From CAJPQU01 sp052170475 (lineage in GTDB: Bacteria; Bacillota; Negativicutes; Selenomonadales; Selenomonadaceae), in NCBI GenBank assembly GCA_052170475.1, contig JBQNAL010000024.1, forward strand, positions 1 to 25,129: a stretch of DNA of 25,129 bases. The letters are read 5' to 3'. Under the pieces are notes generated by a model, which did not search any database, was not told the origin of the DNA, and was given only the letters and a program-made list of their open reading frames with translations. How positions within the stretch are numbered: position 1 is the stretch's first letter; each line of letters starts with the position of its first letter. This document shows, one piece after another, positions 1 through 8,079 of the stretch. The translations under genes and the position numbers were made by a program.

Positions 1-14
1 CCCCGCGGCGGCGG

Positions 15-1124
15 TCAAACGACGGCCTGTTTCCCCACCAAAACAGGATAGGTCGCCGCCCCCCGCAAGGTCTTTTCCGGCGTCACGACCACGTTCTTGT
101 CGCAAATCACGCAGTCAAGCTGCGCGAATTCCTGTATGTCGCCCTTTTGCATGACGATGCTGTTGCACACCGAAGCGCCGGGCGCCACATGGACGCCCCG
201 AAACAGGATGCTGTTTTCCACCTTCCCGTAAATTTCGCAGCCATTGGCAATGAGGGAATTGGTCACCTTCGCGCCCTCTTTATAGCGCACCGGCGGCATA
301 TCCTTGACCTTCGTCAAAACCGGCGCACCGTCGCGCAGGAACATCTCCTCCCAAACCTTCGGCGACAGCATCGCCATGTTCGCCTGATAAAAGCCGCGTA
401 AAGAGCAAATCCGAGCCGCATAGCCGGTATGTTCGCAGGCGTAAATCGTATGCTTCCCCATCGCGGGAACGATGACATCCCGACGAAAATCTTTCCCGCC
501 GTGTTCAAACGCCTCCCGTACCAAGGCCGTAAAGCGTTTCTTCTCCATCAGATAGATGCCCAAGGACTGCGTATCGCCCTTCGCCACAGCGGGGCGCAGG
601 GAAACATCTTCCACATGACCATCGGGCGCTTTTCGGATCACAATGCTGTCCGCCTGATCGTCGCACCGCGCCGAAGCGACCACCATGGTAATGTCCGCCC
701 CCGTATTTTGGTGGAAGCGCAGGAGCGGCCGAAAATCAATATTGTACACCGCGTTGACCCGCACGAAGAGGACATAGCTCTCGTTGCTGTTCTCGATGAA
801 ATCCAAATTGTAATAGACGTTCCTGAGATCCCCCGCGATCTGCCCATCTTCCGGGGGCACCGGCGGCAGGTAGAAAAGCCCCTTGTGGTGACGCGCCAAG
901 CCCCAGTCCTTCCCGGAGCGAAGGTGATCCAACACCGAGCGGGACTGCTCCGGCAGGAGAACGCCGACATTTCGGATGCCGGAATTGACCATGCTGGACA
1001 CGGGAAAATCCATGATCCGATAGCGCCCCGCAAAGGGCAGCGAAGCAATGGTTCTCCGGGCGGTCAGCTCTTGGAGGCGCGTCTCGTTGCGCTGCAGATC
1101 CAAAAGCCCCATGACACTGTTCAC
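15..1124 (-). CDS. glgD: GlgD-type glucose-1-phosphate adenylyltransferase subunit
   Basis: Second, probably regulatory subunit of ADP-glucose pyrophosphorylase, which makes ADP-glucose for glycogen synthesis in the cytoplasm. The 369-residue product has a nucleotidyltransferase-like N-terminal part (YRIMDFPVSSMVNSGIRNVG matches the GlgC core) and a C-terminal left-handed beta-helix region (NSLIANGCEIYGKVENSILF and following). It lacks the N-terminal GGxGxRL nucleotide loop, and where GlgC has SGDHIY it has VRVNAVY, so the catalytic Asp is missing. This is the usual GlgD pattern in Bacillota. The likely start is a GTG with a GAAGGGA-like ribosome site about 9 bases upstream; an in-frame ATG lies four codons later. 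It follows glgC by 17 bases and is surely cotranscribed with it. The rest of the glycogen operon probably lies beyond the window edge. Confidence 0.93.
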   Translation of the reverse strand: MNSVMGLLDLQRNETRLQELTARRTIASLPFAGRYRIMDFPVSSMVNSGIRNVGVLLPEQSRSVLDHLRSGKDWGLARHHKGLFYLPPVPPEDGQIAGDLRNVYYNLDFIENSNESYVLFVRVNAVYNIDFRPLLRFHQNTGADITMVVASARCDDQADSIVIRKAPDGHVEDVSLRPAVAKGDTQSLGIYLMEKKRFTALVREAFEHGGKDFRRDVIVPAMGKHTIYACEHTGYAARICSLRGFYQANMAMLSPKVWEEMFLRDGAPVLTKVKDMPPVRYKEGAKVTNSLIANGCEIYGKVENSILFRGVHVAPGASVCNSIVMQKGDIQEFAQLDCVICDKNVVVTPEKTLRGAATYPVLVGKQAVV

Positions 1125-1141
1125 ATCTCCACGTCCCTTCC

Positions 1142-2293
1142 TCAGCCCACTTGCTGCGCCGCCACTTCGGGGAGTACCACGTCCCCCTCGGCGACGACGG
1201 CGATGGCCTCTTCCTGCCCCTCGACCCGCGCGTGGGGGGCAATCTCCGCCCCCGCCCCTACGATGGCGTGATCGACCACCGCGCCTTCGCCGACTTTAGC
1301 GAAGGGCATGACCACCGAATTTGTCACTCGCGCCCCGCAGGCGATGCGCACGCCGGTGGAAATGACCGAGCGCTCCACCCGCCCGAAAATCACGGAACCT
1401 TCATTCACCAAGGACTGCTCCACCACGGCCTCCGCCCCTAAAAATTCGGGTGGCACCGGCTCATTGGCGGAGTGAATGCGCCACGCGCCGCCGATGTCGA
1501 TGGGCGGATGGACGGCCAAAAAATCCATATTCGCCTGCCACAAGGATTCGATGGTGCCGACGTCCTTCCAATAGCCCGCGAAGGGATAGGAAAAGAGCCG
1601 TCCCCGATCGGCGAGCATCCGCGGGATCACATCGTGTCCAAAATCGTGGCTGGAGCGGGGATTCTTCGCATCCGCCTCTAAATAGCGGCGCAAAAACGAG
1701 GTCGAAAAAACGTAAATCCCCATGGACGCCAAATTGCTCCTCGGCACGGGGGGCTTCTCCTCAAAGGCTCGAATCCGCCCCGCTTCATCCGTCTCCATGA
1801 TCCCAAAGCGCGACGCCTCGCCCCAAGGCACTTCGATGACGCCGATGGTCGCCTCCGCCCGGTTTTTTCGATGGGCATCGATCATCTTCGCATAATCCAT
1901 CGCGTAGATGTGATCCCCGGACAGCACCAACACGTAATCCGGATCCGACATTTCGATGAAATTCAGGTTCTGATAAATCGCGTCCGCCGTCCCTCTGTAC
2001 CAGTCCGCGCCCTTCGCCCGCGCGTAGGGCGGCAGGATGAATACGCCGCCGCCCCGCCCGTCCAAGTCCCACGCTTCGCCATTGCCCACATAATTATGCA
2101 ACACGAAGGGTCGGTACTGCGTCAGCACCCCCACCCGCCGGATGCCCGAATGGGCACAGTTGCTCAAAGGGAAATCAATGATCCGATACTTTCCCCCAAA
2201 AGACACCGCCGGCTTCGCCACGTTCTTCGTGAGCGCCCCCAAGCGGCTTCCCTGTCCCCCCGCCAAAATCATGGCCAGACATTCCATTCCCAT
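1142..2293 (-). CDS. glgC: glucose-1-phosphate adenylyltransferase, catalytic subunit
   Basis: Makes ADP-glucose from glucose-1-phosphate and ATP, the committed step of bacterial glycogen synthesis. The 383-residue product has the GGQGSRL nucleotide loop at residues 12-18, a sugar-phosphate/uridylyl-type segment YRGTADAIYQN around 99-109, the catalytic SGDHIY motif with Asp127, and a C-terminal left-handed beta-helix (about 290-370) with isoleucine/valine hexapeptide repeats. Length is normal for the family. Two ATGs lie close together (2293 and 2287); the first is about 10 bases from an AGGGGG ribosome site. First gene of a glgC-glgD pair, preceded by a leader with a perfect 7-bp inverted repeat at 2318-2337. 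Confidence 0.95.
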   Translation of the reverse strand: MGMECLAMILAGGQGSRLGALTKNVAKPAVSFGGKYRIIDFPLSNCAHSGIRRVGVLTQYRPFVLHNYVGNGEAWDLDGRGGGVFILPPYARAKGADWYRGTADAIYQNLNFIEMSDPDYVLVLSGDHIYAMDYAKMIDAHRKNRAEATIGVIEVPWGEASRFGIMETDEAGRIRAFEEKPPVPRSNLASMGIYVFSTSFLRRYLEADAKNPRSSHDFGHDVIPRMLADRGRLFSYPFAGYWKDVGTIESLWQANMDFLAVHPPIDIGGAWRIHSANEPVPPEFLGAEAVVEQSLVNEGSVIFGRVERSVISTGVRIACGARVTNSVVMPFAKVGEGAVVDHAIVGAGAEIAPHARVEGQEEAIAVVAEGDVVLPEVAAQQVG

Positions 2294-2317
2294 CTTTTTT
2301 CGCCCCCTTGCCTATGG

Positions 2318-2337
2318 ATCTTATTCGCGCATAAGAT
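2318..2337. repeat. 7-bp perfect inverted repeat in the glgC leader
   Basis: ATCTTAT and ATAAGAT are separated by six bases (TCGCGC), 25 bases ahead of the glgC start codon. It could be an operator or a small RNA hairpin in the 5' leader; it has no T-tract, so it is not a typical terminator. Function is inference only. Confidence 0.5.
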
Positions 2338-2432
2338 TCGCACGCAACCACTCGTTAAATAAATTAAGGTATAATTCTACGGACGCCGCTTTTTCTCCTG
2401 CTGCCTCTTTCCTCTTCCATAGGTAAAAAGAG

Positions 2433-2463
2433 GGCGGGGAAGGTCTTTTTTCCCTTCCCCGCC
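2433..2463 (-). terminator. intrinsic terminator of the GlpA-like/DUF1667 operon
   Basis: An 11-bp perfect stem (GGCGGGGAAGG paired with CCTTCCCCGCC) with a nine-base loop. Read on the minus strand it is followed by CTCTTTTT, a fair U-tract, and it lies about 40 bases after the stop of the small membrane protein gene. A run of A on its other flank means it may also stop transcription on the plus strand. It separates this operon from glgC-glgD. Confidence 0.88.
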
Positions 2464-2502
2464 AAAAAAAGTTTTCTTATTTTCATTTTCCATCCGCCTT
2501 CG

Positions 2503-2784
2503 CTAAAAAAAGGCCAGCACCAAGGCGCCAAAGCCCATCCCCATCGCCAAGCCCTTCATGACGTTGCTCAAGGTCATGCCCAAAAACTTCTCCGCCAAGG
2601 GGCGCAGCATGAAGAGGAGAAAGGAGGCCGTCAAAAAAGCCAACGCCACGTCAGCGCGGAAAAAGCCGTAGAGAAACAGCACCCCCGCCAGCACCATGCT
2701 CGCCACCTGCCCATGGCCGAAAGCGCGCGTCTTGCTCGGTTTCTCGATGGGCGGCTCCGGCATCCGCCCGTGAAAGGTCGCCAT
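2503..2784 (-). CDS. small membrane protein of unknown function
   Basis: I do not recognise a named family. The 93-residue product starts with a hydrophilic, proline-containing N-terminus of about 25 residues. Two or three hydrophobic segments follow (about 28-45, 46-60 and 74-93); the last runs to the C-terminus (GMGFGALVLAFF). The ATG at 2784 is chosen because GGGAGG sits seven bases upstream; an in-frame start further upstream would overlap the preceding gene. It is 13 bases downstream of the DUF1667 gene and the last gene before a strong terminator. It may therefore anchor or accompany the oxidoreductase, but that is inference. Confidence 0.75.
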   Translation of the reverse strand: MATFHGRMPEPPIEKPSKTRAFGHGQVASMVLAGVLFLYGFFRADVALAFLTASFLLFMLRPLAEKFLGMTLSNVMKGLAMGMGFGALVLAFF

Positions 2785-2797
2785 GTTCGTTCCTCCC

Positions 2798-3166
2798 TTA
2801 CGCCAGCGCCATGTCGCGGCTGGCGATGACGTCAACCCCCAGCCCCAAAAGATTCGCTGCCACCACGTCCCCGACCCGCACGGGCGCCGTCACGCGCACG
2901 TCGCGCAGGGCGCGGGCGCAGTCCAAGATGCGCCCCTTGGGGAGCGGCGCGGCCGACACCACGGGGAGGAGCGGCAGTATCCCCCCCGCGACGCGCACCG
3001 TCGCCGTCAGCATCCTCATGGGCGCAGTGATCTCATCTTTGGCGTACTTCGCCCCGCGCGGACATTGGTTCCCCGTCACGGACAGCACCGCGCCGTCCTC
3101 TACCTCCACGTTGAGCGTACAGCCCATGGGACACATGATGCAGTGAAAGATTTTTTCCTCCGCCAT
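2798..3166 (-). CDS. DUF1667 iron-sulfur protein, partner of the GlpA-like oxidoreductase
   Basis: A 122-residue protein with four N-terminal cysteines: CIMCPMGC gives C-x2-C-x3-C, and a fourth lies in GNQCPRGAKYA about 20 residues later. This is the cluster typical of DUF1667 and probably binds an Fe-S cluster. DUF1667 proteins are encoded next to a GlpA-like dehydrogenase and an FAD/NAD oxidoreductase in many anaerobic Bacillota and Thermotoga, and probably pass electrons within that complex. The start overlaps the stop of the upstream gene in a TGATG arrangement, implying translational coupling. Full family length. Confidence 0.9.
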   Translation of the reverse strand: MAEEKIFHCIMCPMGCTLNVEVEDGAVLSVTGNQCPRGAKYAKDEITAPMRMLTATVRVAGGILPLLPVVSAAPLPKGRILDCARALRDVRVTAPVRVGDVVAANLLGLGVDVIASRDMALA

Positions 3167-4449
3167 CAGTCTCGCGCCTCCTCCTCCAATGACACCGTAA
3201 CGTCTCCCGTCAAATCCAAAAGGCGCGCGCCATCCATCTCGACCGCGATCATCTCGCTGGGCTTCGCCACCGCCAATCGCTTCGAGAGCAACACATCGCC
3301 CCCCGCGCCTTTCACCGTCAAAGTCGCCCCGCGCATGGGACGCGCCGCCCGCATAAAGAGCCGCACCGGCGCTTCCCCCTCAGAAAGCGAGAGCCGCTGC
3401 GGCACGCAGGTATTCACCCCGTCCCCCGGCCACACGCCTAGGGAGCGTCGCGCGGCACGCTCTTCGCCCCGTGCGCAGCGCGCCGCATACTTTCCGGCGA
3501 TCTCCGCCTCCTCCGACACGAAGTCCACCAAGTCATGAACATGAACCACATTCCCTGCGGCGAAGATCCCCGCTTGGCTCGTCTCCCGGTGCTGATCCAC
3601 CACGGGGCCGCCCGTCTTTGGATGAATCTCCAAGCCAAGCGCGCAGGAGAGTTCATTTTCCGGGATGAGTCCCACGGAGAGGAGCACCGTATCGCAGGGA
3701 ATAGAAAACACGGTATCAGGCAAAGGCCGCATCCGCTCGTCCACCTTCGCCGCCCGCACGCCCGTCACCCGGTCGCGCCCCTCAATCGCCACGATGGTGT
3801 GGGAGAGATAGAGGGGAATGTCGTAATCGTTGAGGCACTGCACGATATTGCGCGTCAAGCCGTTGGAATAGGGGCAGATCTCGAGCACCGCCTCGACCTT
3901 GCAGCCCTCCAAGGCCATGCGCCGCGCCATGATGAGGCCGATGTCCCCGGAGCCCAAGATGACGATGCGATGCCCGGGGAGATAGCCCTCCATATTCACC
4001 ATGCGCTGCGCCGCGCCCGCTGTGTAGACTCCTGCGGGACGCGTGCCGGGAATGCGGATCGCGCCCCGCGTGCGCTCCCGACAGCCCATGGTGAGGATGA
4101 TGGCCTTGGCGCAAAGCTCCTCTCGCCCTCGGGTCGGGCTGACAGCCAGCACCGTCTTATCCACCCCGACCGAGAGAACCATGGTGTCCGTCTGAATCTC
4201 GATCTCCGGCTTGTCCTTCACCAAATCGTAGCAGCGCTGGGCGTAGCCGGGACCCGTCAGCTCCTCTTTGAAGTGGTGCAGCCCGAACCCGTTGTGGACA
4301 CACTGCTGCAAAATACCCCCGACTTCCCGATCACGCTCCAAGACGAGGATGCGCTTCGCCCCGTTTTGCTGTGCGCTCAAGGCGGCGGAAAGCCCCCCGG
4401 GGCCGCCGCCCACGATGATGATGTCGTAGGGTTCTTGGGCTCGGTTCAT
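3166..4449 (-). CDS. FAD/NAD(P)-dependent oxidoreductase
   Basis: A pyridine nucleotide-disulfide-type flavoprotein of 427 residues. IIIVGGGPGGLSAAL near residues 10-25 is the FAD-binding GxGxxG. A second Rossmann motif, IVILGSGDIGLIMARR, lies near 160 for NAD(P)H. GIFAAGNVVHVHDLVDFVSEEA near 320 is the conserved C-terminal FAD-contacting segment. No CxxC redox pair is seen at the thioredoxin reductase position. The start overlaps the stop of the GlpA-like gene by four bases (ATGA). In this gene order it is the middle protein of the three-part oxidoreductase, probably linking glycerol-3-phosphate or 2-hydroxyacid oxidation to a nicotinamide or quinone acceptor; the actual substrate is not shown by the sequence. 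Confidence 0.9.
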   Translation of the reverse strand: MNRAQEPYDIIIVGGGPGGLSAALSAQQNGAKRILVLERDREVGGILQQCVHNGFGLHHFKEELTGPGYAQRCYDLVKDKPEIEIQTDTMVLSVGVDKTVLAVSPTRGREELCAKAIILTMGCRERTRGAIRIPGTRPAGVYTAGAAQRMVNMEGYLPGHRIVILGSGDIGLIMARRMALEGCKVEAVLEICPYSNGLTRNIVQCLNDYDIPLYLSHTIVAIEGRDRVTGVRAAKVDERMRPLPDTVFSIPCDTVLLSVGLIPENELSCALGLEIHPKTGGPVVDQHRETSQAGIFAAGNVVHVHDLVDFVSEEAEIAGKYAARCARGEERAARRSLGVWPGDGVNTCVPQRLSLSEGEAPVRLFMRAARPMRGATLTVKGAGGDVLLSKRLAVAKPSEMIAVEMDGARLLDLTGDVTVSLEEEARD

Positions 4450-5900
4450 GTCGCCGTCCCTCCCGCCTTATCGTAATAGAGATACGACTGCGCCCCGTCC
4501 TTTCTGACCTCCGGCACAGAGATCCCCAATTCCCTCGCCAAGATGGCGATGACCCTTGGGCCGCAAAAGCCTCCCTGACATCGCCCCATCCCCGCGCGGG
4601 TGCGCCGCTTCACGCCGTCCACGGTGCGCGCCCCGCAGGGGCGGTGAATGGCGTCCACGATCTCGCCCTCGGTGATCGTCTCGCAGCGGCAAATGACCCG
4701 CCCATAGCGGTCATCTTTCGCGATGAGTGCCGCTTGCGCCGCCGGATCGAGTGTTCGAAATACCGGCTGCGAAGGACGACCGGGGCGATAATCGACGCGC
4801 CGCGCTGCCCCCGCCGCCTTGGCGATGTCCGCCGCGAGGGTCTCCGCAATCGCCGGCGCCGCCGTCAGCCCCGGCGACTGGATCCCCGCCGCATGAAAGA
4901 GCCCGCGAACGACGGGGGACGCGCCGACGATGAAATCCCCCGTGGAAGATACCGCCCGCAGGCCGGAAAACTCCGTGATGGCCATGCCGAGCGGGATCTC
5001 GGGCAGGAGCTTCTTCGCCCCCGCCAAGATCTCTTCCATCCCGGCGGCAGTGACGGCTGCGTCCTCGCGATCTTCCACATCCATCGCGTTTGGACCCACA
5101 AAGACGTTGCCGTGGGTCGTGGCGCAGACGAGAATCCCCTTCGATCGCTCCGTCGGGACGGGAAAGACGATGCCCCGCACCATCTTTTCCTGCGCCGTCC
5201 GATCAAAGAGGATGTACTCCCCCCGGCGCGGATGAAGGGAAAAGCTCCGATCCCCCGCCATGGCGCTCACACGGTCGGCGTACACCCCTGCCGCGTTCAC
5301 CACAAACCGCGTTTTGACCGCACCCAGAGGTGTCTCGACCCCCGTCACCCGGCCGTCCTCGACCATGATTCCCGTCACCGGGCAGTCGCGCCATATCTCG
5401 GCGCCATTTTGCGCCGCATTCTCCGCGAAGGCCGCCGCGATGCCAAACGGCCAGCAGATCCCCGCGGTGGGCGCCCAGAGGGCGGCGCAGATCTCGCCGC
5501 TGAGGTTCGGCTCGCGCTCTCTCGCCTCGCCCCCGTCCCAAATCTCGAGATCCGGCACCCCATTGGCCTCGCCCCGCGCTTTTAGCGCCTCGAGCTGCGC
5601 TTTCTCCTCCGCCGTCCGCGCCGCCACCAAAGAACCCGTCCACTCAATATCGAGCGCGAGTTCCTTCTCGAGCGCATGGTAGAGCGCGTTGCCCCGCACG
5701 TTCATCTTCGCTTTGCAGCTCCCCGCAGGCGCGTCAAAGCCGGCGTGGAGGACGGCGCTGTTCGCCTTCGTCGTCCCGGCGGCGATGTCCGGCTCCTTCT
5801 CGATCAAAAGGCATCGGAGATCGTACCGTGCCAATGACGAGAGGATCGCCGTCCCCACGACCCCGCCGCCGATGACGACGACATCCGCTTCCCGTTCCAT
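4446..5900 (-). CDS. GlpA-like FAD-dependent dehydrogenase with BFD-type [2Fe-2S] domain
   Basis: A 484-residue protein. The N-terminal DAO-type FAD domain (VVVIGGGVVGTAI at residues 7-19) is typical of glycerol-3-phosphate dehydrogenase and L-2-hydroxyglutarate oxidase relatives. The C-terminal BFD-like domain begins near 397: Cys404 and Cys406 in ICRCET, Cys441 and Cys446 in GRCQGGFC, expected to hold a [2Fe-2S] cluster. GGAGG lies eight bases before the ATG. It is the first gene of a tightly overlapping set with the FAD/NAD oxidoreductase and DUF1667 genes. Annotation pipelines often call this glycerol-3-phosphate dehydrogenase; no glpK or glpF is nearby, so the substrate remains inferred. 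Confidence 0.9.
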   Translation of the reverse strand: MEREADVVVIGGGVVGTAILSSLARYDLRCLLIEKEPDIAAGTTKANSAVLHAGFDAPAGSCKAKMNVRGNALYHALEKELALDIEWTGSLVAARTAEEKAQLEALKARGEANGVPDLEIWDGGEAREREPNLSGEICAALWAPTAGICWPFGIAAAFAENAAQNGAEIWRDCPVTGIMVEDGRVTGVETPLGAVKTRFVVNAAGVYADRVSAMAGDRSFSLHPRRGEYILFDRTAQEKMVRGIVFPVPTERSKGILVCATTHGNVFVGPNAMDVEDREDAAVTAAGMEEILAGAKKLLPEIPLGMAITEFSGLRAVSSTGDFIVGASPVVRGLFHAAGIQSPGLTAAPAIAETLAADIAKAAGAARRVDYRPGRPSQPVFRTLDPAAQAALIAKDDRYGRVICRCETITEGEIVDAIHRPCGARTVDGVKRRTRAGMGRCQGGFCGPRVIAILARELGISVPEVRKDGAQSYLYYDKAGGTAT

Positions 5901-5999
5901 GCCCGTTTCCTCCCTTTGCGAATGGCTGTTGGCGCTTCGCGCCCATCCTCTTTCGTAGACATTCGACAGGCGTCAAAAAAGTCCTGCCGTCTATCCCCG

Positions 6000-8009
6000 T
6001 CACGGGGGCGGCGGTGCGAACTGCACCACCACAGTCGTATCCCGTGGCACCACCGAATTCTCCGCCCAGCTCTGCGCCACGGCGACGCCCCTTCCTGACG
6101 GCTCCATGCGCAGCCCGGCTTCACGAAGCCGAAGCGCCGCCTCCGCTGCGTCCAGTCCAATGACCGCAGGCACCGCTACACGGTTGCCCGTCCCGCCGGC
6201 GGGCGGCGGCTTCACCTCCCCCGTCCGCTGCCCGACGAAGGGATCGCTCGACGGCTCGATGTGAAGATACCGCAGGAGCTGGGAAAAGATCCGACTCGCC
6301 ACCGGCGCGGCCACCTGTCCCCCGTAATACATCCCCGATGGATCGTCGATCACCACCAAGAGGGTCAGCCGAGGATCCTCCACGGGCGCAAAGCCGCAGA
6401 ACGACGCGATGTAACGCCCCGATAAGTACCCGCCCCCATTGGGATCCACCTTCTCCGCCGTCCCCGTCTTTCCCGCGATGCGATAGCCCGTCACCTGCGC
6501 CTTCGCGCCGCCGCCCGCAGCCACCACCTGCTCCAAAAGCCCCGTCAGCACCTTATCCGTCACCGTTTCGATGGCGCGGCGCACCTCCTCCGGCCGCTTC
6601 TCCTCGTAGACGGAGCCGTCGGCATTGCGGACGGACTTCACCATGTGCGGCTTCATCAAGATGCCGTCATTCGCGATCGCCGACATCGCCGTCACCAGCT
6701 GCAGGGGTGTCACCGCGATGCTCTGCCCGATGGCCATGGTGGCGATGTCTGAATCGCGCATTTCCTCGGGATCCAAGAGGATCCCCTCTTCCTCGCCGGG
6801 AAGTTCAATCCCTGTCAGTGCGCCAAAGCCAAAGCGCTTCGCGTACGCCGAGAGCCGCTCCGCCCCCAAATCGAGTCCCACTAAGGCAAACCCCGTATTG
6901 AGGGAATATTTCACCACATCGGTGAAGGTGACCGTCCCGAAGCTCTCCCCGTTCCAGTTCTGGATCCGTCGCTCGGACACCAGCACGAAGCCCGGATCTT
7001 GGAACCAATCGTTCGGCGCCACCACGCCCTCTTGGAGCGCCGCCGCCGCCACGATGGACTTAAAGGTGGATCCCGGCTCGTAGACGGCGGACACGGCGCG
7101 GTTCTTCCACACCTCCGCCGGATACTCTCCGAAGCGGTTGGGATTGTAAGTCGGGCGCGACGCCATGGCTAAGATTTCGCCGGTTTTTGGATCCATGACA
7201 ATGGCCGTCACCGCTTGGGGATTCGTATTCTGCACGGCTTCGGCGAGGGCTTCTTCCACCATGAACTGCATCGTGGCGTCGATGGTCAGCTCAATGGTCT
7301 TGCACTGATCCCCCTCGTATTTGGGGCGGGCGAAAATGGAATCCAAGATCGGGCGGCTGCTGGCATTGTCCATCTGGACGTAGGTTTCCACCTTTTCCCC
7401 CTTGATGAGCTTATCGTACGCCTGCTCGATGCCATCCAGCCCAATGTCGTCCGTCCCCACGAAGCCTAATACATGCGCCGCCAATTCGTCATTGGGATAA
7501 AAGCGGCGCGGCTCGTCCTGAAAGCCGAGGCAGTTATACCCTTCCTCTCGAATGAGCCGCCGCACGGCCGCCACCTCGTCCGTCGAGAGAAAATGCTTGA
7601 CCCAAACGAAGCCGCCCCCCTGCTCGATGTCTTTGAGAATCGCCTCTTCCGAAAGCCCCACCGCTGGAGCTAACTTCGCGGCCACGTCCGTTTTGTTCTC
7701 CACGTTATTGGGGTCGATGAAGAGGGATTTCATCATCAGGCTCACGGCCATTTCCTTCCCATTCCGATCTAGGATCGCCCCGCGCGGCGACTGTCTGACC
7801 TCCGCTTCGCCGGACTCATGACGAACCCGCGCCGCCAAGTCCTCTCCCCGCACCAACTGATACCACCCGTACACCAGCGTCAAGTCGAAAAAGAGGAACA
7901 GCACGAAAAAAAAGACGCGGTTGTAATTGCGGTTGATCTTCGCCTGCTCCCGTCGTGCCGCCGCGATCCGCTGCTCCCTTGTCACCGCATCCCGTGCGCT
8001 CTCCCCCAT
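6000..8009 (-). CDS. class B penicillin-binding protein with PASTA domain (FtsI/SpoVD type)
   Basis: Peptidoglycan transpeptidase acting outside the cytoplasmic membrane, most likely in septal or elongation cross-linking. The 669-residue product has a short basic cytoplasmic tail and one membrane anchor (about 32-53). The PBP dimer domain starts at RGAILDRNG (76-84). The transpeptidase domain has all three motifs: STFK with nucleophile Ser314 and Lys317, SLN at 369-371, and KTGT at 514-517. A single C-terminal PASTA domain occupies about 610-669. The ATG is ten bases after GGAGG. It lies 70 bases downstream of the S41 protease gene in a cell-envelope cluster with ftsEX. No sporulation gene is visible, so I do not choose between ftsI and spoVD. 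Confidence 0.94.
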   Translation of the reverse strand: MGESARDAVTREQRIAAARREQAKINRNYNRVFFFVLFLFFDLTLVYGWYQLVRGEDLAARVRHESGEAEVRQSPRGAILDRNGKEMAVSLMMKSLFIDPNNVENKTDVAAKLAPAVGLSEEAILKDIEQGGGFVWVKHFLSTDEVAAVRRLIREEGYNCLGFQDEPRRFYPNDELAAHVLGFVGTDDIGLDGIEQAYDKLIKGEKVETYVQMDNASSRPILDSIFARPKYEGDQCKTIELTIDATMQFMVEEALAEAVQNTNPQAVTAIVMDPKTGEILAMASRPTYNPNRFGEYPAEVWKNRAVSAVYEPGSTFKSIVAAAALQEGVVAPNDWFQDPGFVLVSERRIQNWNGESFGTVTFTDVVKYSLNTGFALVGLDLGAERLSAYAKRFGFGALTGIELPGEEEGILLDPEEMRDSDIATMAIGQSIAVTPLQLVTAMSAIANDGILMKPHMVKSVRNADGSVYEEKRPEEVRRAIETVTDKVLTGLLEQVVAAGGGAKAQVTGYRIAGKTGTAEKVDPNGGGYLSGRYIASFCGFAPVEDPRLTLLVVIDDPSGMYYGGQVAAPVASRIFSQLLRYLHIEPSSDPFVGQRTGEVKPPPAGGTGNRVAVPAVIGLDAAEAALRLREAGLRMEPSGRGVAVAQSWAENSVVPRDTTVVVQFAPPPP

Positions 8010-8079
8010 CGACTTGACGCCTCCTCGTAGCCGCCCGGCGCATCGCCTTCTCCCCTCTCCATGGGGAAAATACTGCGCC

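Noticed and set aside
3535..5585. Long plus-strand open frames (313 codons each) opposite the oxidoreductase genes
   Set aside because: They are antisense to clear genes with complete motifs. They lack ribosome sites and read as Arg/His/Pro-rich shadow protein typical of GC-rich DNA.
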